From: Arthrobacter sp. CJ23
Lineage (GTDB): Bacteria > Actinomycetota > Actinomycetes > Actinomycetales > Micrococcaceae
Reading direction: 5' to 3'
Assembly: GCF_024741795.1 (NCBI RefSeq)
Contig: NZ_CP102950.1
Coordinates: 1,736,001-1,800,000, forward strand
DNA length: 64,000 nt
A model generated the notes under the pieces. It was not told the origin of the DNA. It saw only the letters and a program-made list of their open reading frames with translations, and searched no databases. Below are positions 41,800-50,510 of the stretch, piece after piece (within the stretch, counting starts at the first letter, position 1; every line of letters starts with the position of its first letter). A program made the position numbers and the translations under genes.

Positions 41800-42300
41800 C
41801 TAGATTTCGTAGTCGATCGGTGCCGGCTGGCTGTAGCCGCCGTCGTGGTACAGCAGGGGAGTGCCGTCGCCGCCGAGCTGTCCTTCGACCACCTCAACTA
41901 CCACCACGGCGTTGTTCTCGAAGGACAGCCGCATCTGGATCTTGCCGATCAGCCAGCCCGTGACGTCCTTGAGGATCGGCACATCGTACGGCCCCGGCTC
42001 CCAGTGGTCGCCTTCGAAGCGGTCCCGAGTCCGGGCAAAGCGGTTGGCGAGTTCCTGGTTCTCCAGACCGAGCATGTGCACGCCGATGTACGTGGAGTTG
42101 GCCACGGCCGGCCAGGAGCTGGCGCTCCGCGCCATGTTGAAGGTGAAGCGCGGCGGATCGGCCGAGAGGGATGCCACCGAGGTGGCTGTGAAGCCGAAGG
42201 GCTTGCCGTTGAGATTGGCCGTAATGATGGCGACACCGGCGGCATGCCTCCTGAACATTTCCTTGAAGGTCCGTTCAAAGGCGGAGTTTTCCGGTGCCAC
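41800..42300 (-). CDS. Flavin reductase domain protein
   Basis: FMN-binding split-barrel protein of the HpaC/NTAB flavin reductase family, which supplies reduced flavin to monooxygenases or acts as an NAD(P)H oxidoreductase. Blocks: HAAGVAIITANLNGKPFGFTATSVASLSADPPRFTFN, FARTRDRFEGDHWEPG. The GTG at 42300 is 10 bases after AGGAG; a TTG 3 codons upstream is only 1 base from that site. 166 residues. No monooxygenase partner is nearby. Divergent from a small membrane protein. Confidence 0.85.
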   Translation of the reverse strand: MAPENSAFERTFKEMFRRHAAGVAIITANLNGKPFGFTATSVASLSADPPRFTFNMARSASSWPAVANSTYIGVHMLGLENQELANRFARTRDRFEGDHWEPGPYDVPILKDVTGWLIGKIQMRLSFENNAVVVVEVVEGQLGGDGTPLLYHDGGYSQPAPIDYEI

Positions 42301-42376
42301 GTTGCTCAATCTCCTGTATGACGACGCATTTCCACTTCTCTGCCCAGAGTATCCCCGGGCGGGCGCGGCCCCCTAT

Positions 42377-42406
42377 TGTTGAGGGGCGGTAAAGGTTTGT
42401 TAATGT
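42377..42406 (+). promoter_or_regulatory. Promoter of the membrane protein gene at 42414 (leaderless type)
   Basis: TTGTTG (42377-42382), 18-base spacer, TAATGT (42401-42406); the ATG follows after 7 bases. Confidence 0.6.
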
Positions 42407-42413
42407 GAGGTGC

Positions 42414-42965
42414 ATGACCCTGCCCGCATGGAACAGCCAGACCGATGCCGCACCCGACGGCGGCATCGCGCGCCAGGGCGGACGCCAGCTGAGCTGGCTG
42501 GCCCTCCCCGGCGCCTCCGGCGTGGTCCTGGGCCTCGCCTGGTGGCTGCTTGCCCCGGGCGGACTGAACCTGGTTTCCGGCAACCCGGAGCTGGCCGCGA
42601 CGGCCAACCCGGAGTCGTGGCTGCCCCGCGACCTTGTCCTGGCGGGGCTGTTCCTCCTGGCCGGCTGCTCCACCGCCGTCCTCCTGGACGGCAAGAACCG
42701 GAAGCCCGACGCCCTGCGGCGCATCGTGCTCGCCATCGCCGGCGGGGCCCTGGGCGGCGTCATCGCCTGGCTGTCCGGACTGCTGGCGGCCCAATGGTGG
42801 GGGCCGGCCTTGGACCCCGCACTGGGCGCCGACGACGCGTTCTCCTTGCGGTCGTTCGCCGTGCTGTGCCTCTGGCCCGGATCCACTGCACTCGTCACGT
42901 TCCTGCTGAACCTGTGGTCCCTCATGACCGACAAGCCGGATCCCGGTGCCCCGGCCCGGCCGTAG
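42414..42965 (+). CDS. Predicted membrane protein (possibly DUF2567-like)
   Basis: A 183-residue protein with four hydrophobic segments: LSWLALPGASGVVLGLAWWLL, LVLAGLFLLAGCSTAVLL, IVLAIAGGALGGVIAWLSGLLA and FAVLCLWPGSTALVTFLLNLW. The layout, with an extracellular loop of about 30 residues after the first helix, recalls an actinobacterial family of unknown function (DUF2567), but I am not sure. Start set by the promoter. It lies between a flavin reductase (divergent) and hisD, which has its own promoter. Confidence 0.72.
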   Translation: MTLPAWNSQTDAAPDGGIARQGGRQLSWLALPGASGVVLGLAWWLLAPGGLNLVSGNPELAATANPESWLPRDLVLAGLFLLAGCSTAVLLDGKNRKPDALRRIVLAIAGGALGGVIAWLSGLLAAQWWGPALDPALGADDAFSLRSFAVLCLWPGSTALVTFLLNLWSLMTDKPDPGAPARP

Positions 42966-43003
42966 CAATCCGCCGGTGAACCGCAGGCCCGGTGCGGGCA
43001 CCG

Positions 43004-43009
43004 TAAAAT
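43004..43009 (+). promoter_or_regulatory. -10 element of hisD (leaderless type)
   Basis: TAAAAT ends 6 bases before the GTG at 43016. Confidence 0.55.
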
Positions 43010-43015
43010 GGGCCA

Positions 43016-44392
43016 GTGACCACTTCTTCGGATAACTCTGCCATCACCACCGCCCAGACACTGGACTTCCGCAGCCTGGACCTCCGCGGCCGCCGCCTGT
43101 CGCTGGCGGAACTGCGTGCCGCCGTCCCGCGGGCGCAGCATCAGACGATGGCCGACGCCGAGAGCAAGGTCCTGGACATCATCACGGCAGTGCGCTCCCG
43201 CGGCTTCGCGGCGCTGGGCGAACTGGCGCAGAGGTTCGACGGCGTGGAGCAGTCCCACCCGCGTGTTCCGGCCGCGGCGCTCGCCGGGGCGCTGGCGGAG
43301 CTTGACCCCGCTGTCCGTTCGGCCCTGGAAGAATCCATCAGCCGTGCCCGCCGCTTCGCCGAGGGGCAGCGCCCGGCAAATGTCGACGTCGAACTGGCGG
43401 ACGGCGCCGTGGTGAGCCAGAACTGGATCCCGGTGGGCCGTGTGGGCCTGTACGTGCCCGGGGGCCTCGCGGTCTACCCGTCCTCCGTGATCATGAACGT
43501 GGTCCCTGCATTGGCCGCCGGCGTCGAGTCGATCGCCCTGGCCTCGCCGCCGCAAAAGGACTTCGGCGGCCTGCCCCACCCCACCATCCTTGCCGCCGCG
43601 GCGCTGCTGGGCATCGAGGAGGTCTACGCCATCGGAGGCGCCCAGGCCATTGCATCCTTCGCCTATGGTGTCCCCGGAACGGACGGTGAAGAGCCCATCG
43701 AGCCCGTGGACGTCGTCACCGGCCCGGGAAACATTTTCGTGGCCACCGCCAAGCGACTCGTCAAGGGCGTGGTGGGCATCGACTCCGAGGCCGGCACCAC
43801 GGAGATCGCCATCCTGGCCGATGCCACGGCCCGCCCGGAACTCGTGGCTGCGGACCTCATCAGCCAGGCCGAACACGACCCCAAGGCGGCCTCGGTCCTC
43901 GTGACCGATTCCGCTGACCTTGCCGACGCCGTCGCCGTCGAACTTGCGCTGCAGGCCGCCACTACCAAGCACGGCGACCGCGTACGCGAGGCGCTGTCCG
44001 GACCGCAGTCCGGCGTGGTCCTGGTGGATGACCTCGAGCAGGGCATCGCCGTGTGCAACGCCTATGCGGCTGAGCACCTCGAGATCATGACGGCGGACGC
44101 GGCTGCCGTGGCCGCCCGGATCCGCAACGCCGGCGCCATTTTCGTGGGCGACTACAGCCCCGTCAGTCTGGGCGACTACTGTGCAGGCTCCAACCACGTC
44201 CTGCCGACCAGCGGCACGGCAGCGTTCTCCTCCGGCCTGAACGTCACCACGTTCCTGCGCGCGGTCCAGCTGATCAACTACAGCAGGGCAGCGCTTGAGC
44301 AGGTCAGCAGCCACATCGTAAGCCTGTCCCGTGCGGAGGACCTGCCCGGCCATGGTGACGCTGTCACCATCCGCTTCGCCAGCGAAGGCTGA
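43016..44392 (+). CDS. hisD: Histidinol dehydrogenase
   Basis: Oxidises L-histidinol to L-histidine in two NAD-dependent steps, the end of histidine synthesis; zinc enzyme. Blocks: [102 protein letters not shown]. 458 residues, a little longer at the N-terminus than E. coli HisD. In many actinobacteria it begins the his operon, but here nrdR, not hisC, follows. Confidence 0.96.
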   Translation: MTTSSDNSAITTAQTLDFRSLDLRGRRLSLAELRAAVPRAQHQTMADAESKVLDIITAVRSRGFAALGELAQRFDGVEQSHPRVPAAALAGALAELDPAVRSALEESISRARRFAEGQRPANVDVELADGAVVSQNWIPVGRVGLYVPGGLAVYPSSVIMNVVPALAAGVESIALASPPQKDFGGLPHPTILAAAALLGIEEVYAIGGAQAIASFAYGVPGTDGEEPIEPVDVVTGPGNIFVATAKRLVKGVVGIDSEAGTTEIAILADATARPELVAADLISQAEHDPKAASVLVTDSADLADAVAVELALQAATTKHGDRVREALSGPQSGVVLVDDLEQGIAVCNAYAAEHLEIMTADAAAVAARIRNAGAIFVGDYSPVSLGDYCAGSNHVLPTSGTAAFSSGLNVTTFLRAVQLINYSRAALEQVSSHIVSLSRAEDLPGHGDAVTIRFASEG

Positions 44393-44430
44393 CCACTACA
44401 TCTATGGGTGCCCAGCACTACATGTAGTAA
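44393..44430 (+). promoter_or_regulatory. Two tandem NrdR-box-like sites
   Basis: Two 16-base sites, 44393-44408 (CACTACATCTATGG core) and 44415-44430 (CACTACATGTAGTA core), resemble the NrdR consensus ACACWATATATWGTGT. The second contains the perfect 12-base palindrome ACTACATGTAGT. They are 22 bases apart, two helical turns. Such pairs normally control ribonucleotide reductase genes; here they precede nrdR, which suggests autoregulation. Confidence 0.6.
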
Positions 44431-44448
44431 TGACAAGCTTGTCATTAC
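44427..44448. promoter_or_regulatory. Perfect 22-base palindrome over the nrdR -35 region
   Basis: Arms GTAATGACAAG and CTTGTCATTAC are exact reverse complements without a loop. It overlaps the end of the second NrdR-like box and contains the likely -35 (TTGTCA). It is best read as an operator for a dimeric repressor I cannot name. Confidence 0.6.
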
Positions 44449-44468
44449 CGCAGTTGCGGACGTAAACT
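44439..44468 (+). promoter_or_regulatory. Candidate nrdR promoter
   Basis: TTGTCA (44439-44444), an 18-base spacer and TAAACT (44463-44468). Transcription would begin near 44475, inside the left arm of the following hairpin. Confidence 0.55.
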
Positions 44469-44499
44469 GGTGCCGGAAGCAAAACTTCCGGCACCAGTT
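44465..44499 (+). terminator. Strong hairpin in front of nrdR (terminator or leader structure)
   Basis: A perfect 15-bp stem (44465-44479 with 44485-44499) with a CAAAA loop. No T-run follows. It may stop hisD transcription, or stabilise or control the nrdR leader. Confidence 0.6.
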
Positions 44500-44556
44500 G
44501 CGTTCCCGCCCGCCGGGCGCGCCCAGGTCTGCCGGAGCCGATCAGGGAGGCCCGAC

Positions 44557-45075
44557 GTGTATTGTCCGTTCTGCCGTAACCCTGACTCCCGCGTCGTGGA
44601 CAGCCGCATGGCCGACGACGGATCCTCCATCCGCCGCCGCCGGCAGTGCCCGGAATGCGGCCGCCGCTTCACCACTGTGGAAACCACCAGCCTCTCGGTC
44701 GTCAAGCGCTCAGGCGTGGGCGAACCGTTCAGCCGGATCAAGGTCATCAACGGCGTGCGCAAGGCCTGCCAGGGGCGGCCTGTCACGGAAGACGACCTCG
44801 CGATGCTGGCCCAGGAAGTCGAAGAGGTCATCCGCTCCAACGGCGCCGCCGAAATCAAGGCCCACGACGTTGGCCTGGCCATCCTCGGCCCGCTCCGGAA
44901 GCTTGATGAAGTGGCCTACCTTCGCTTCGCCAGCGTCTACCAGGCCTTCGAGTCCCTGGAGGACTTCGAGTCCGCCATTTCGCTCCTGCGCCACGAGGCC
45001 CAAGCCCAGGCCCAGGTCAAGGACGGCGTCGGACGGGAAGTCCAGGCCCAAGGCTCCGGAAAGAGCCAGCTCTAG
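44557..45075 (+). CDS. nrdR: Ribonucleotide reductase repressor NrdR
   Basis: ATP/dATP-sensing repressor of ribonucleotide reductase genes. A zinc ribbon (Cys3, Cys6, Cys31, Cys34) is followed by the ATP-cone domain ([29 protein letters not shown] through [19 protein letters not shown]). The tail of about 25 residues, rich in Gln and Ala, is longer than usual. The GTG at 44557 has AGGGAGG 6 bases before it and yields the family N-terminus YCPFC; an upstream in-frame ATG does not. 172 residues. No reductase gene is in the window. Confidence 0.95.
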   Translation: MYCPFCRNPDSRVVDSRMADDGSSIRRRRQCPECGRRFTTVETTSLSVVKRSGVGEPFSRIKVINGVRKACQGRPVTEDDLAMLAQEVEEVIRSNGAAEIKAHDVGLAILGPLRKLDEVAYLRFASVYQAFESLEDFESAISLLRHEAQAQAQVKDGVGREVQAQGSGKSQL

Positions 45076-45077
45076 CT

Positions 45078-45117
45078 CCGGTGGCGGCTGCGAAGGGGAA
45101 GTCGCAGCCTCCACCGG
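45078..45117. terminator. Bidirectional terminator between nrdR and the SDR gene
   Basis: A 16-bp stem (45078-45093 with 45102-45117) with one mismatch and an 8-base loop, 3 bases after the nrdR stop. Confidence 0.8.
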
Positions 45118-45135
45118 CCCCAAACGCCACAGGGT

Positions 45136-45921
45136 TTACCTGCCGCCCGAAACCGGCAGCACCGCTCCGGTGATGTAACCGGCGTCCTCCGAAAGCAGCC
45201 ACATGACCGCTGCGGCGATTTCCTCAGGTTCGGCTCCGCGGCCCATCGGGATACCCGGATTGAGCCGCTCCACCCGGTCGGGCATCCCCGCAGCCGCGTG
45301 CAGCCCGGTGTTCGTGCTCCCGGGTGCCACGGCGTTGACCCGGATTCCCTGCTTGGCCACTTCGGCCGCCAGCCCGGTGGTCAGGACGTCCACTGCGCCC
45401 TTGCTCGCCGCGTAGTGCACCCAGGTGCCCGGTGAGCCGGCCTTGGTCGCCGTGGAGGAAATGTTGACTATGGATCCGCCGGGGCCGCCCTGCTCGGTCG
45501 ACAGGCGGCGGACGGCCTCCTGGCACATGAAGATCATGCCCGCCACATTGACGTCGATCACGCGCTGCACGGTATGGCTCGGTACCTCCACGAGGGTGCC
45601 GATGAGGTCGCCGGTCACGGCAGCATTGTTGATGACGGCGGTGACCGTCCCCAGTTCCGAGGCAGACTCAAACAGCCGCCCTACGTCCACGGGCTTGCTG
45701 ACATCCGCGCGTATTGTGACGGCGGTGCCGCCCTCACGGGTGATGTTGCCTGCCACCGCTGTCGCGCCGTCGGCGTCGGCCGAATAGTTGACGACGACGG
45801 CGTAGCCGGCGCGGGCTGCGCTCCTGGCGATGGCCGCCCCGATGCCGCGGCTCGCCCCGGTGACAATCGCCACCGGGGCGGCCGGAACGGCCGGTACGGA
45901 ATCGGGGCCGGGGCGGTTCAA
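45136..45921 (-). CDS. Short-chain dehydrogenase/reductase
   Basis: NAD(P)-dependent oxidoreductase of the classical FabG-like type. Cofactor loop TGASRGIG (21-28), NNAA near 98-101, and the catalytic Ser155, Tyr170 and Lys174. Ends with the GYITGAVLPVSGG block. The substrate is unknown. The start appears to be TTG at 45921, 4 bases after the ppgK stop; no clear ribosome site, and a GTG 16 codons in (VAIVTGAS) is an alternative. It is the last gene of the map-ppgK-SDR group. Confidence 0.85.
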   Translation of the reverse strand: MNRPGPDSVPAVPAAPVAIVTGASRGIGAAIARSAARAGYAVVVNYSADADGATAVAGNITREGGTAVTIRADVSKPVDVGRLFESASELGTVTAVINNAAVTGDLIGTLVEVPSHTVQRVIDVNVAGMIFMCQEAVRRLSTEQGGPGGSIVNISSTATKAGSPGTWVHYAASKGAVDVLTTGLAAEVAKQGIRVNAVAPGSTNTGLHAAAGMPDRVERLNPGIPMGRGAEPEEIAAAVMWLLSEDAGYITGAVLPVSGGR

Positions 45922-45925
45922 ACCG

Positions 45926-46762
45926 CTACTTGGCCAGTTTGTGGTGCAGGGCGACTTCGAGTGCGGCGCCCACGATGCCGGCGTCGTTCTTCAGCTCTGC
46001 AGTGACGATCTTGGTTCGCAGCTCCAGGTGCGGGAAGTATTCGTCCGAGCGCTTGGAGATTCCTCCGCCGATGATGAAGAGCTCCGGGGAGAAGAGGAAC
46101 TCCACGTGCTGGAGGTACCGGTTCAGGAGTACGCCGTACTCGTCCCAGCTCAGCTCATCGCGTTCCCGGGCGACGGCGGAGGCCTTGGTTTCGGCGTCGT
46201 GCCCGTCCACCTCGAGGTGGCCGAGCTCGGCGTTGGGGACGAGCTGGCCGTTGAAGATGAACGCCGAGCCGATGCCGGTGCCGAGGGTGATGACCAGGAC
46301 GGTACCGTCCACGCCTTCGCCGGCACCGTAGCGGGCCTCGGCCAGGCCGGCGGCATCGGCGTCGTTGATGACCTCAACGGGGCGGCCGAGACGCTTGCTG
46401 AGGACGGCGTCGATGTCGGTTTCCAGCCAGGACTTGTCCACGTTGGCGGCCGAGTGGACCACGCCATGCTGGATGATGCCGGGGAAGGTGACGCCGATCG
46501 GCGAACCTTCGGCAGGGGCCTCCGGGCGGCCTGAGAGCTCCTCCACGATCTGGGCAACAACGTCGGCAATGGCCTCGGGGGTGGCAGGCTGCGGCGTGGG
46601 GATGCGGAAGCGGTCTCCGAGCAGCTTGCCCTTCTTGAGGTCGACGATGCCGCCCTTGATGCCGGTTCCGCCGATGTCGATGCCGATCAGCGGGGCGTTC
46701 TTGTGGGTCTTCTCGTCCTTCTTGGTCAAGTCATTTCCGTTCATGGCAGGAGGGGTGGGCAT
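45926..46762 (-). CDS. ppgK: Polyphosphate glucokinase (ROK family)
   Basis: Phosphorylates glucose with polyphosphate or ATP. Motifs: [11 protein letters not shown] (28-38), catalytic Asp134 in [18 protein letters not shown] (160-168). It lacks the CxCGxxGC zinc motif of ordinary ROK kinases, as polyphosphate enzymes do. The related Arthrobacter sp. KM enzyme uses both glucose and mannose, so a glucomannokinase is possible. An ATG 6 codons downstream is an alternative start. 278 residues. Between map and the SDR gene on the minus strand. Confidence 0.92.
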   Translation of the reverse strand: MPTPPAMNGNDLTKKDEKTHKNAPLIGIDIGGTGIKGGIVDLKKGKLLGDRFRIPTPQPATPEAIADVVAQIVEELSGRPEAPAEGSPIGVTFPGIIQHGVVHSAANVDKSWLETDIDAVLSKRLGRPVEVINDADAAGLAEARYGAGEGVDGTVLVITLGTGIGSAFIFNGQLVPNAELGHLEVDGHDAETKASAVARERDELSWDEYGVLLNRYLQHVEFLFSPELFIIGGGISKRSDEYFPHLELRTKIVTAELKNDAGIVGAALEVALHHKLAK

Positions 46763-46801
46763 GGCGCAGCCCCGGTGGCTGCAGGCGACCTTCCGGAGTG
46801 C

Positions 46802-47680
46802 TTAGGGGAGGGTCAGGATTTCGGCGCCGGTCTCGGTGACCAGCAGCGTGTGTTCGAACTGTGCCGTGCGCTTGTGGTCGCGGGTGACCACGGTCCAGTC
46901 GTCCGCCCACATGTCCCACTCGATGGTACCGAGCGTGAGCATGGGCTCAATGGTGAAGACCATGCCGGCTTCGATCACCGTGTTGTAGGCCGGGGCGGCG
47001 TCGTAGTGCGGGATGATGAGGCCGGTGTGGAAGGCCTCTCCCACTCCGTGGCCGGTGAAGTCCCGGACCACGCCGTAGCCGAAGCGCTTGGCGTAGGACT
47101 GGATGGCACGGCCGATCACATTGATTTCGCGGCCCGGGGCCACGGCCTTGATGGCGCGGTTGAGCGACTCCTGCGTACGCTCAACCAGCAGACGGGACTC
47201 TTCGTCCACGTCCCCCACCAGGAAGGTGTAGTTGGTGTCTCCGTGCACGCCGCCGATGAACGCCGTGATGTCGATGTTCAGGATGTCGCCGTCCTGGACA
47301 ACCGTGGAGTCGGGGATGCCGTGGCAGATCACTTCATTGAGCGAGGAACACAGGGACTTGGGGAAGCCCCGATAGCCCAGGGTGGAGGGGTAGGCCTGGT
47401 GGTCCAGGAGGAACTCGTGGCCGATCTTGTCCAGCTGGTCCGTGGTGACGCCGGGCTGGATGTGCTTGCCGACTTCCACGATGGCCTGGGCCGCGATCCT
47501 GCTTGCGATGCGGATGCGCTCGATGGTGTCCGCGGATTTGATCTCGGAGCCCGTGAACTTCGCGGGAGCCTTCTTGCCCACGTATTCGGGGCGGGGGATC
47601 GACGCCGGTACGGGCAGCTCGGGGCTGACGGTTCCTTGTGTGAGCGTGCCGATGGGTGCAGTCGAAGCGAGAGAAGGCAT
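46802..47680 (-). CDS. map: Methionine aminopeptidase, type I
   Basis: Removes the initiator methionine. Metal ligands lie in [20 protein letters not shown] (two Asp), GHGVGEAFH (His), FTIEPML (Glu) and QFEHTLLV (Glu). The N-terminal extension of about 40 residues holds a PxxP-like Pro-rich segment ([17 protein letters not shown]), like the longer mycobacterial MapB. The ATG at 47680 is set by TATGAT 6 bases upstream; further in-frame starts lie outside the transcript. 292 residues. First gene of map-ppgK-SDR. Confidence 0.95.
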   Translation of the reverse strand: MPSLASTAPIGTLTQGTVSPELPVPASIPRPEYVGKKAPAKFTGSEIKSADTIERIRIASRIAAQAIVEVGKHIQPGVTTDQLDKIGHEFLLDHQAYPSTLGYRGFPKSLCSSLNEVICHGIPDSTVVQDGDILNIDITAFIGGVHGDTNYTFLVGDVDEESRLLVERTQESLNRAIKAVAPGREINVIGRAIQSYAKRFGYGVVRDFTGHGVGEAFHTGLIIPHYDAAPAYNTVIEAGMVFTIEPMLTLGTIEWDMWADDWTVVTRDHKRTAQFEHTLLVTETGAEILTLP

Positions 47681-47686
47681 AGATTG

Positions 47687-47692
47687 ATCATA
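47687..47692 (-). promoter_or_regulatory. -10 element of map (leaderless type)
   Basis: TATGAT on the minus strand, 6 bases before the ATG at 47680. The hexamer differs from TATAAT at one position. Confidence 0.65.
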
Positions 47693-47789
47693 TAAGGCAC
47701 CCACGAGACGCAAGTAACAAAAGCCCGGCATTGGCCGGTGAGCCTGCCTACGTTACGCGGAGGCGTGGCCCACGCACCGAGGAGGAAAC

Positions 47790-47957
47790 GTGACGGAGTT
47801 CTGGTACAACGTCAGGACCCATGAGATCGAAGAGGACGCCATGTCCGACTGGACGCAGCTGATCGGGCCGTACAAGACGCGCGAGGAAGCCGAGCACGCC
47901 CTGGAAAAGGTCAAGGCGCGCAACGACGCGTGGGACAAGCAGGACGACCAAGACTGA
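47790..47957 (+). CDS. Small SPOR-like protein, 55 residues
   Basis: Begins GTG at 47790, 4 bases after a perfect AGGAGG (47780-47785), and stops at TGA 47955-47957. The product starts VTEFWYNVRTHEIEEDAMSD and continues WTQLIGPYKTREEAEHALEKV, ending in a charged tail. The FWYNV, GPYKTREEAEHAL pattern is that of a minimal SPOR domain (a peptidoglycan-binding fold), here without signal peptide or membrane helix. I recall similar small proteins in other actinobacteria, but the function is unknown. It is divergent from map. Confidence 0.85.
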   Translation: MTEFWYNVRTHEIEEDAMSDWTQLIGPYKTREEAEHALEKVKARNDAWDKQDDQD

Positions 47958-48061
47958 CGCGCGAGGGGCCCCTGGCGAGCTTGCGAGCTTGGGGAGCGCG
48001 TAAGTCGCTGACGCGCGAGGGGCCCTGGCGGGCTTGCGGGCCTGGGGGAGAGCGTCCGTCG
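47954..48061. repeat. 54-bp tandem repeat, two copies
   Basis: Copy 1 is 47954-48007 and copy 2 is 48008-48061. Both begin CTGACGCGCGAGGGG and end GTCG; they differ at about six bases and one compensated indel. Copy 1 begins with the last bases of the SPOR-like gene (its TGA is inside the repeat), and copy 2 reaches the panB stop. Between two converging genes. Confidence 0.85.
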
Positions 48062-48967
48062 CTAGAACGTGTGCTCCGGGCCGGGGAACTGGCCCGAGCG
48101 GACGTCCTCCGCGTAGGCCGTGGCGGCTTCGCTGAGGATGCCGCGCAGGTCCGCGTACTGCTTCACGAACTTAGCCATCTTGCCGCCACGAAGGCCGGCC
48201 ATGTCCTGCCACACCAGGACCTGCCCGGTGGTGACGTTGCCGGCGCCGATGCCCACCGTCGGAATGCGCAGCGCCGCATCAACGGCTGCGGCGGTTTCGG
48301 CGGGCACCATTTCCATCAGCACGCAGAACGCGCCGGCGTCCTGGAGCGCCACGGCGTCGTCAACCAGCCGCTGGGCGTCGTCGCCGCGGCCCTGGACCCG
48401 GTAGCCGCCGAGCGAGTGTTCGCTTTGCGGGGTGAAGCCGATGTGGGCCATGACGGGGATGCCGGCCTGGACCATGGCGCGTACGGTGCTGGCGTAGAAC
48501 GCCCCGCCTTCGATCTTGACGGCGTGGGCCAGGCCCTCCTTGAGGAAGCGGACGCCGGTGGCCACGGCCTGTTCGGCGGAGACCTCGTAGCTGCCGAACG
48601 GCAGGTCCGCGACCACCAGGGCGCGGTGCGCGGAGCGCGCGACTGCCCGGCACAGGGGGAGGAGTTCGTCAACGGTGACGGGGAGGCTGGTTTCGTTGCC
48701 GAAGACATTGTTCGACGCCGAGTCGCCCACCAACAGGACCTCGATGCCGGCCTGGTCGAAGATCTCGGCCGTGTACTGCTCGTAGGCCGTGAGCATGGCG
48801 AAATGTCCGCCGTCGTTCTTGGCCTGCTGCAGGTGGTGCGTCCGGATCCGGGCAAGGGGTTTCCTCGCTGCGCCGCCTTGCGCTGCGCCGGCGGCTGCCG
48901 GGCCGGTGCCGTAGGGTGCGGGCGACTCTGCGGGCGTGCTGGATTCGGGATGGTTGCTTGAGGCCAT
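48062..48967 (-). CDS. panB: Ketopantoate hydroxymethyltransferase
   Basis: Makes ketopantoate from ketoisovalerate and methylene-tetrahydrofolate, first step of pantothenate synthesis. TIM-barrel blocks: [76 protein letters not shown]. The N-terminus has about 35 residues of Pro/Ala/Ser-rich leader. The ATG at 48967 is set by TAGGCT 7 bases upstream. 301 residues. Stands alone. Confidence 0.95.
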   Translation of the reverse strand: MASSNHPESSTPAESPAPYGTGPAAAGAAQGGAARKPLARIRTHHLQQAKNDGGHFAMLTAYEQYTAEIFDQAGIEVLLVGDSASNNVFGNETSLPVTVDELLPLCRAVARSAHRALVVADLPFGSYEVSAEQAVATGVRFLKEGLAHAVKIEGGAFYASTVRAMVQAGIPVMAHIGFTPQSEHSLGGYRVQGRGDDAQRLVDDAVALQDAGAFCVLMEMVPAETAAAVDAALRIPTVGIGAGNVTTGQVLVWQDMAGLRGGKMAKFVKQYADLRGILSEAATAYAEDVRSGQFPGPEHTF

Positions 48968-48974
48968 GGGATAG

Positions 48975-48980
48975 AGCCTA
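48975..48980 (-). promoter_or_regulatory. -10 element of panB (leaderless type)
   Basis: TAGGCT on the minus strand, 7 bases before the ATG at 48967. Confidence 0.55.
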
Positions 48981-49160
48981 AGCGGTGCCGGCGGCCCGGG
49001 CCACCGGAGTGTGGCGAAGCTCCCGTTTGTAAACGCTGTGTTACGCGGCCGCTTCGGCGCCGCCATTCGGAGCCAATGCTTAGTAGAGTAAAAGCTGAGC
49101 TGCCGCGCGCCTCCTCATCCTGGAGCCGCGGCGTGGACGTTGAACCGGAGAAGAGGCCCC

Positions 49161-50501
49161 ATGGACCGCCAGCAAGAGTTCGTTTTGCGGACGATCGAAG
49201 AGCGTGACGTGCGCTTCGTACGCTTGTGGTTTACCGACGTCGTGGGTTCGCTTAAATCCGTGGCACTGGCGCCGGCGGAAGTCGAGGGCGCCTTTGAGGA
49301 GGGCCTGGGCTTCGACGGTTCGGCCATTGAAGGTCTGGCCCGCGTGTTCGAGTCCGACATGCTGGCCCAGCCGGACCCCTCCACTTTCCAGATCCTGCCG
49401 TGGCGCGGCGAGACCGAGCAGACCTCCAGGATGTTCTGCGACGTCCTGACTCCGGACGGCGAGCCCTCGGCTGCCGATCCCCGCAACGTCCTCAAGCGCA
49501 CGCTCGCGAAGGCCGCCGACATGGGCTTCACGTGCTACACGCACCCGGAGATTGAGTTCTACCTCCTGAAGTCCAAGGAGCTCGACGCCAGCGGCTACCC
49601 CGTTCCGGTGGATGAGGGCGGTTACTTCGACCACGTCCCCGGCGGCGTGGCCCAGGACTTCCGCCGCACCGCGGTGACGATGCTGGAGTCGGTGGGCATC
49701 TCGGTCGAGTTCAGCCACCACGAGGGCGGTCCCGGCCAGAACGAAATCGATCTGCGCTACGCGGATGCCCTGCAGACCGCGGACAACATCATGACGTTCC
49801 GCACCGTCATCAAGGAAGTGGCCCTTCAGCAGGGCACCTACGCCACCTTCATGCCGAAGCCGTTCACGGACCACCCGGGCTCGGGCATGCACACGCACTT
49901 CTCCCTGTTCGAAGGCGACACCAACGCCTTCTTCGAGGCCGGCGCCGAGTTCCAGCTCTCCACAACGGCGCGGCAGTTCATTGCCGGCATCCTCAAGCAC
50001 GCCCCCGAATTCACGGCAGTCACCAACCAGTTCGTGAACTCGTACAAGCGTCTTTGGGGCGGCGGAGAAGCGCCGAGCTACCTGAGCTGGGGCCACAACA
50101 ACCGCTCCGCGCTGGTCCGTGTGCCCCTGTACAAGCCGGGCAAGGGCCAGTCCGCCCGGATCGAATACCGCGGCATCGATTCCGCCACGAACCCCTACCT
50201 CGCCTACGCCGTGCTCTTGGGCGCCGGACTCAAGGGCATCGAGGAAGGCTACGAGCTTCCCCCGGCAGCAGAGGACGACGTCTGGTCGCTGACCTCGGCG
50301 GAACGCCGGGCCATGGGCCACGCCCCGCTGCCGGCCAGCCTGCACGATGCCATCCGGGCCATGGAGGAATCCGAGCTCGTGGCACAGATCCTCGGCGAGC
50401 AGGTCTTCGAGCACTTCCTGCGCAACAAGCGGGCCGAATGGCAGGACTACCGGCTCCAGGTGACCCCGTACGAGCTCAAGCGCAACCTCGGCATTCTCTA
50501 G
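49161..50501 (+). CDS. glnA2: Glutamine synthetase, GlnA2 type
   Basis: Type I glutamine synthetase fold: makes glutamine (or, in GlnA2-like enzymes, possibly other gamma-glutamyl products) from glutamate, an amine and ATP. Blocks: DVRFVRLWFTDVVGSLKS, GLGFDGSAIEG, HPEIEFYLL, EFSHHEGGPGQNEIDLRY, MPKPFTDHPGSGMHTHFSL, the RIEYRGIDSATNPYLA region. Length 446 equals mycobacterial GlnA2. A Tyr is kept at the adenylylation region (EEGYELPPAAED), though the context differs from GlnA1. GAAGAGG lies 4 bases before the ATG at 49161. Next to glnE, with a 9-base gap. Confidence 0.93.
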   Translation: MDRQQEFVLRTIEERDVRFVRLWFTDVVGSLKSVALAPAEVEGAFEEGLGFDGSAIEGLARVFESDMLAQPDPSTFQILPWRGETEQTSRMFCDVLTPDGEPSAADPRNVLKRTLAKAADMGFTCYTHPEIEFYLLKSKELDASGYPVPVDEGGYFDHVPGGVAQDFRRTAVTMLESVGISVEFSHHEGGPGQNEIDLRYADALQTADNIMTFRTVIKEVALQQGTYATFMPKPFTDHPGSGMHTHFSLFEGDTNAFFEAGAEFQLSTTARQFIAGILKHAPEFTAVTNQFVNSYKRLWGGGEAPSYLSWGHNNRSALVRVPLYKPGKGQSARIEYRGIDSATNPYLAYAVLLGAGLKGIEEGYELPPAAEDDVWSLTSAERRAMGHAPLPASLHDAIRAMEESELVAQILGEQVFEHFLRNKRAEWQDYRLQVTPYELKRNLGIL

Positions 50502-50510
50502 GCGCGCCGC

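Noticed and set aside
44470..44556. Longer nrdR product beginning at an upstream in-frame codon
   Set aside because: It would run through the 15-bp hairpin and place 29 residues before the zinc ribbon, which starts the protein in all NrdR I know; the GTG at 44557 has a perfect ribosome site.
47954..48061. CRISPR-like repeat
   Set aside because: Only two adjacent copies without spacers and no cas genes; it is a plain tandem duplication.
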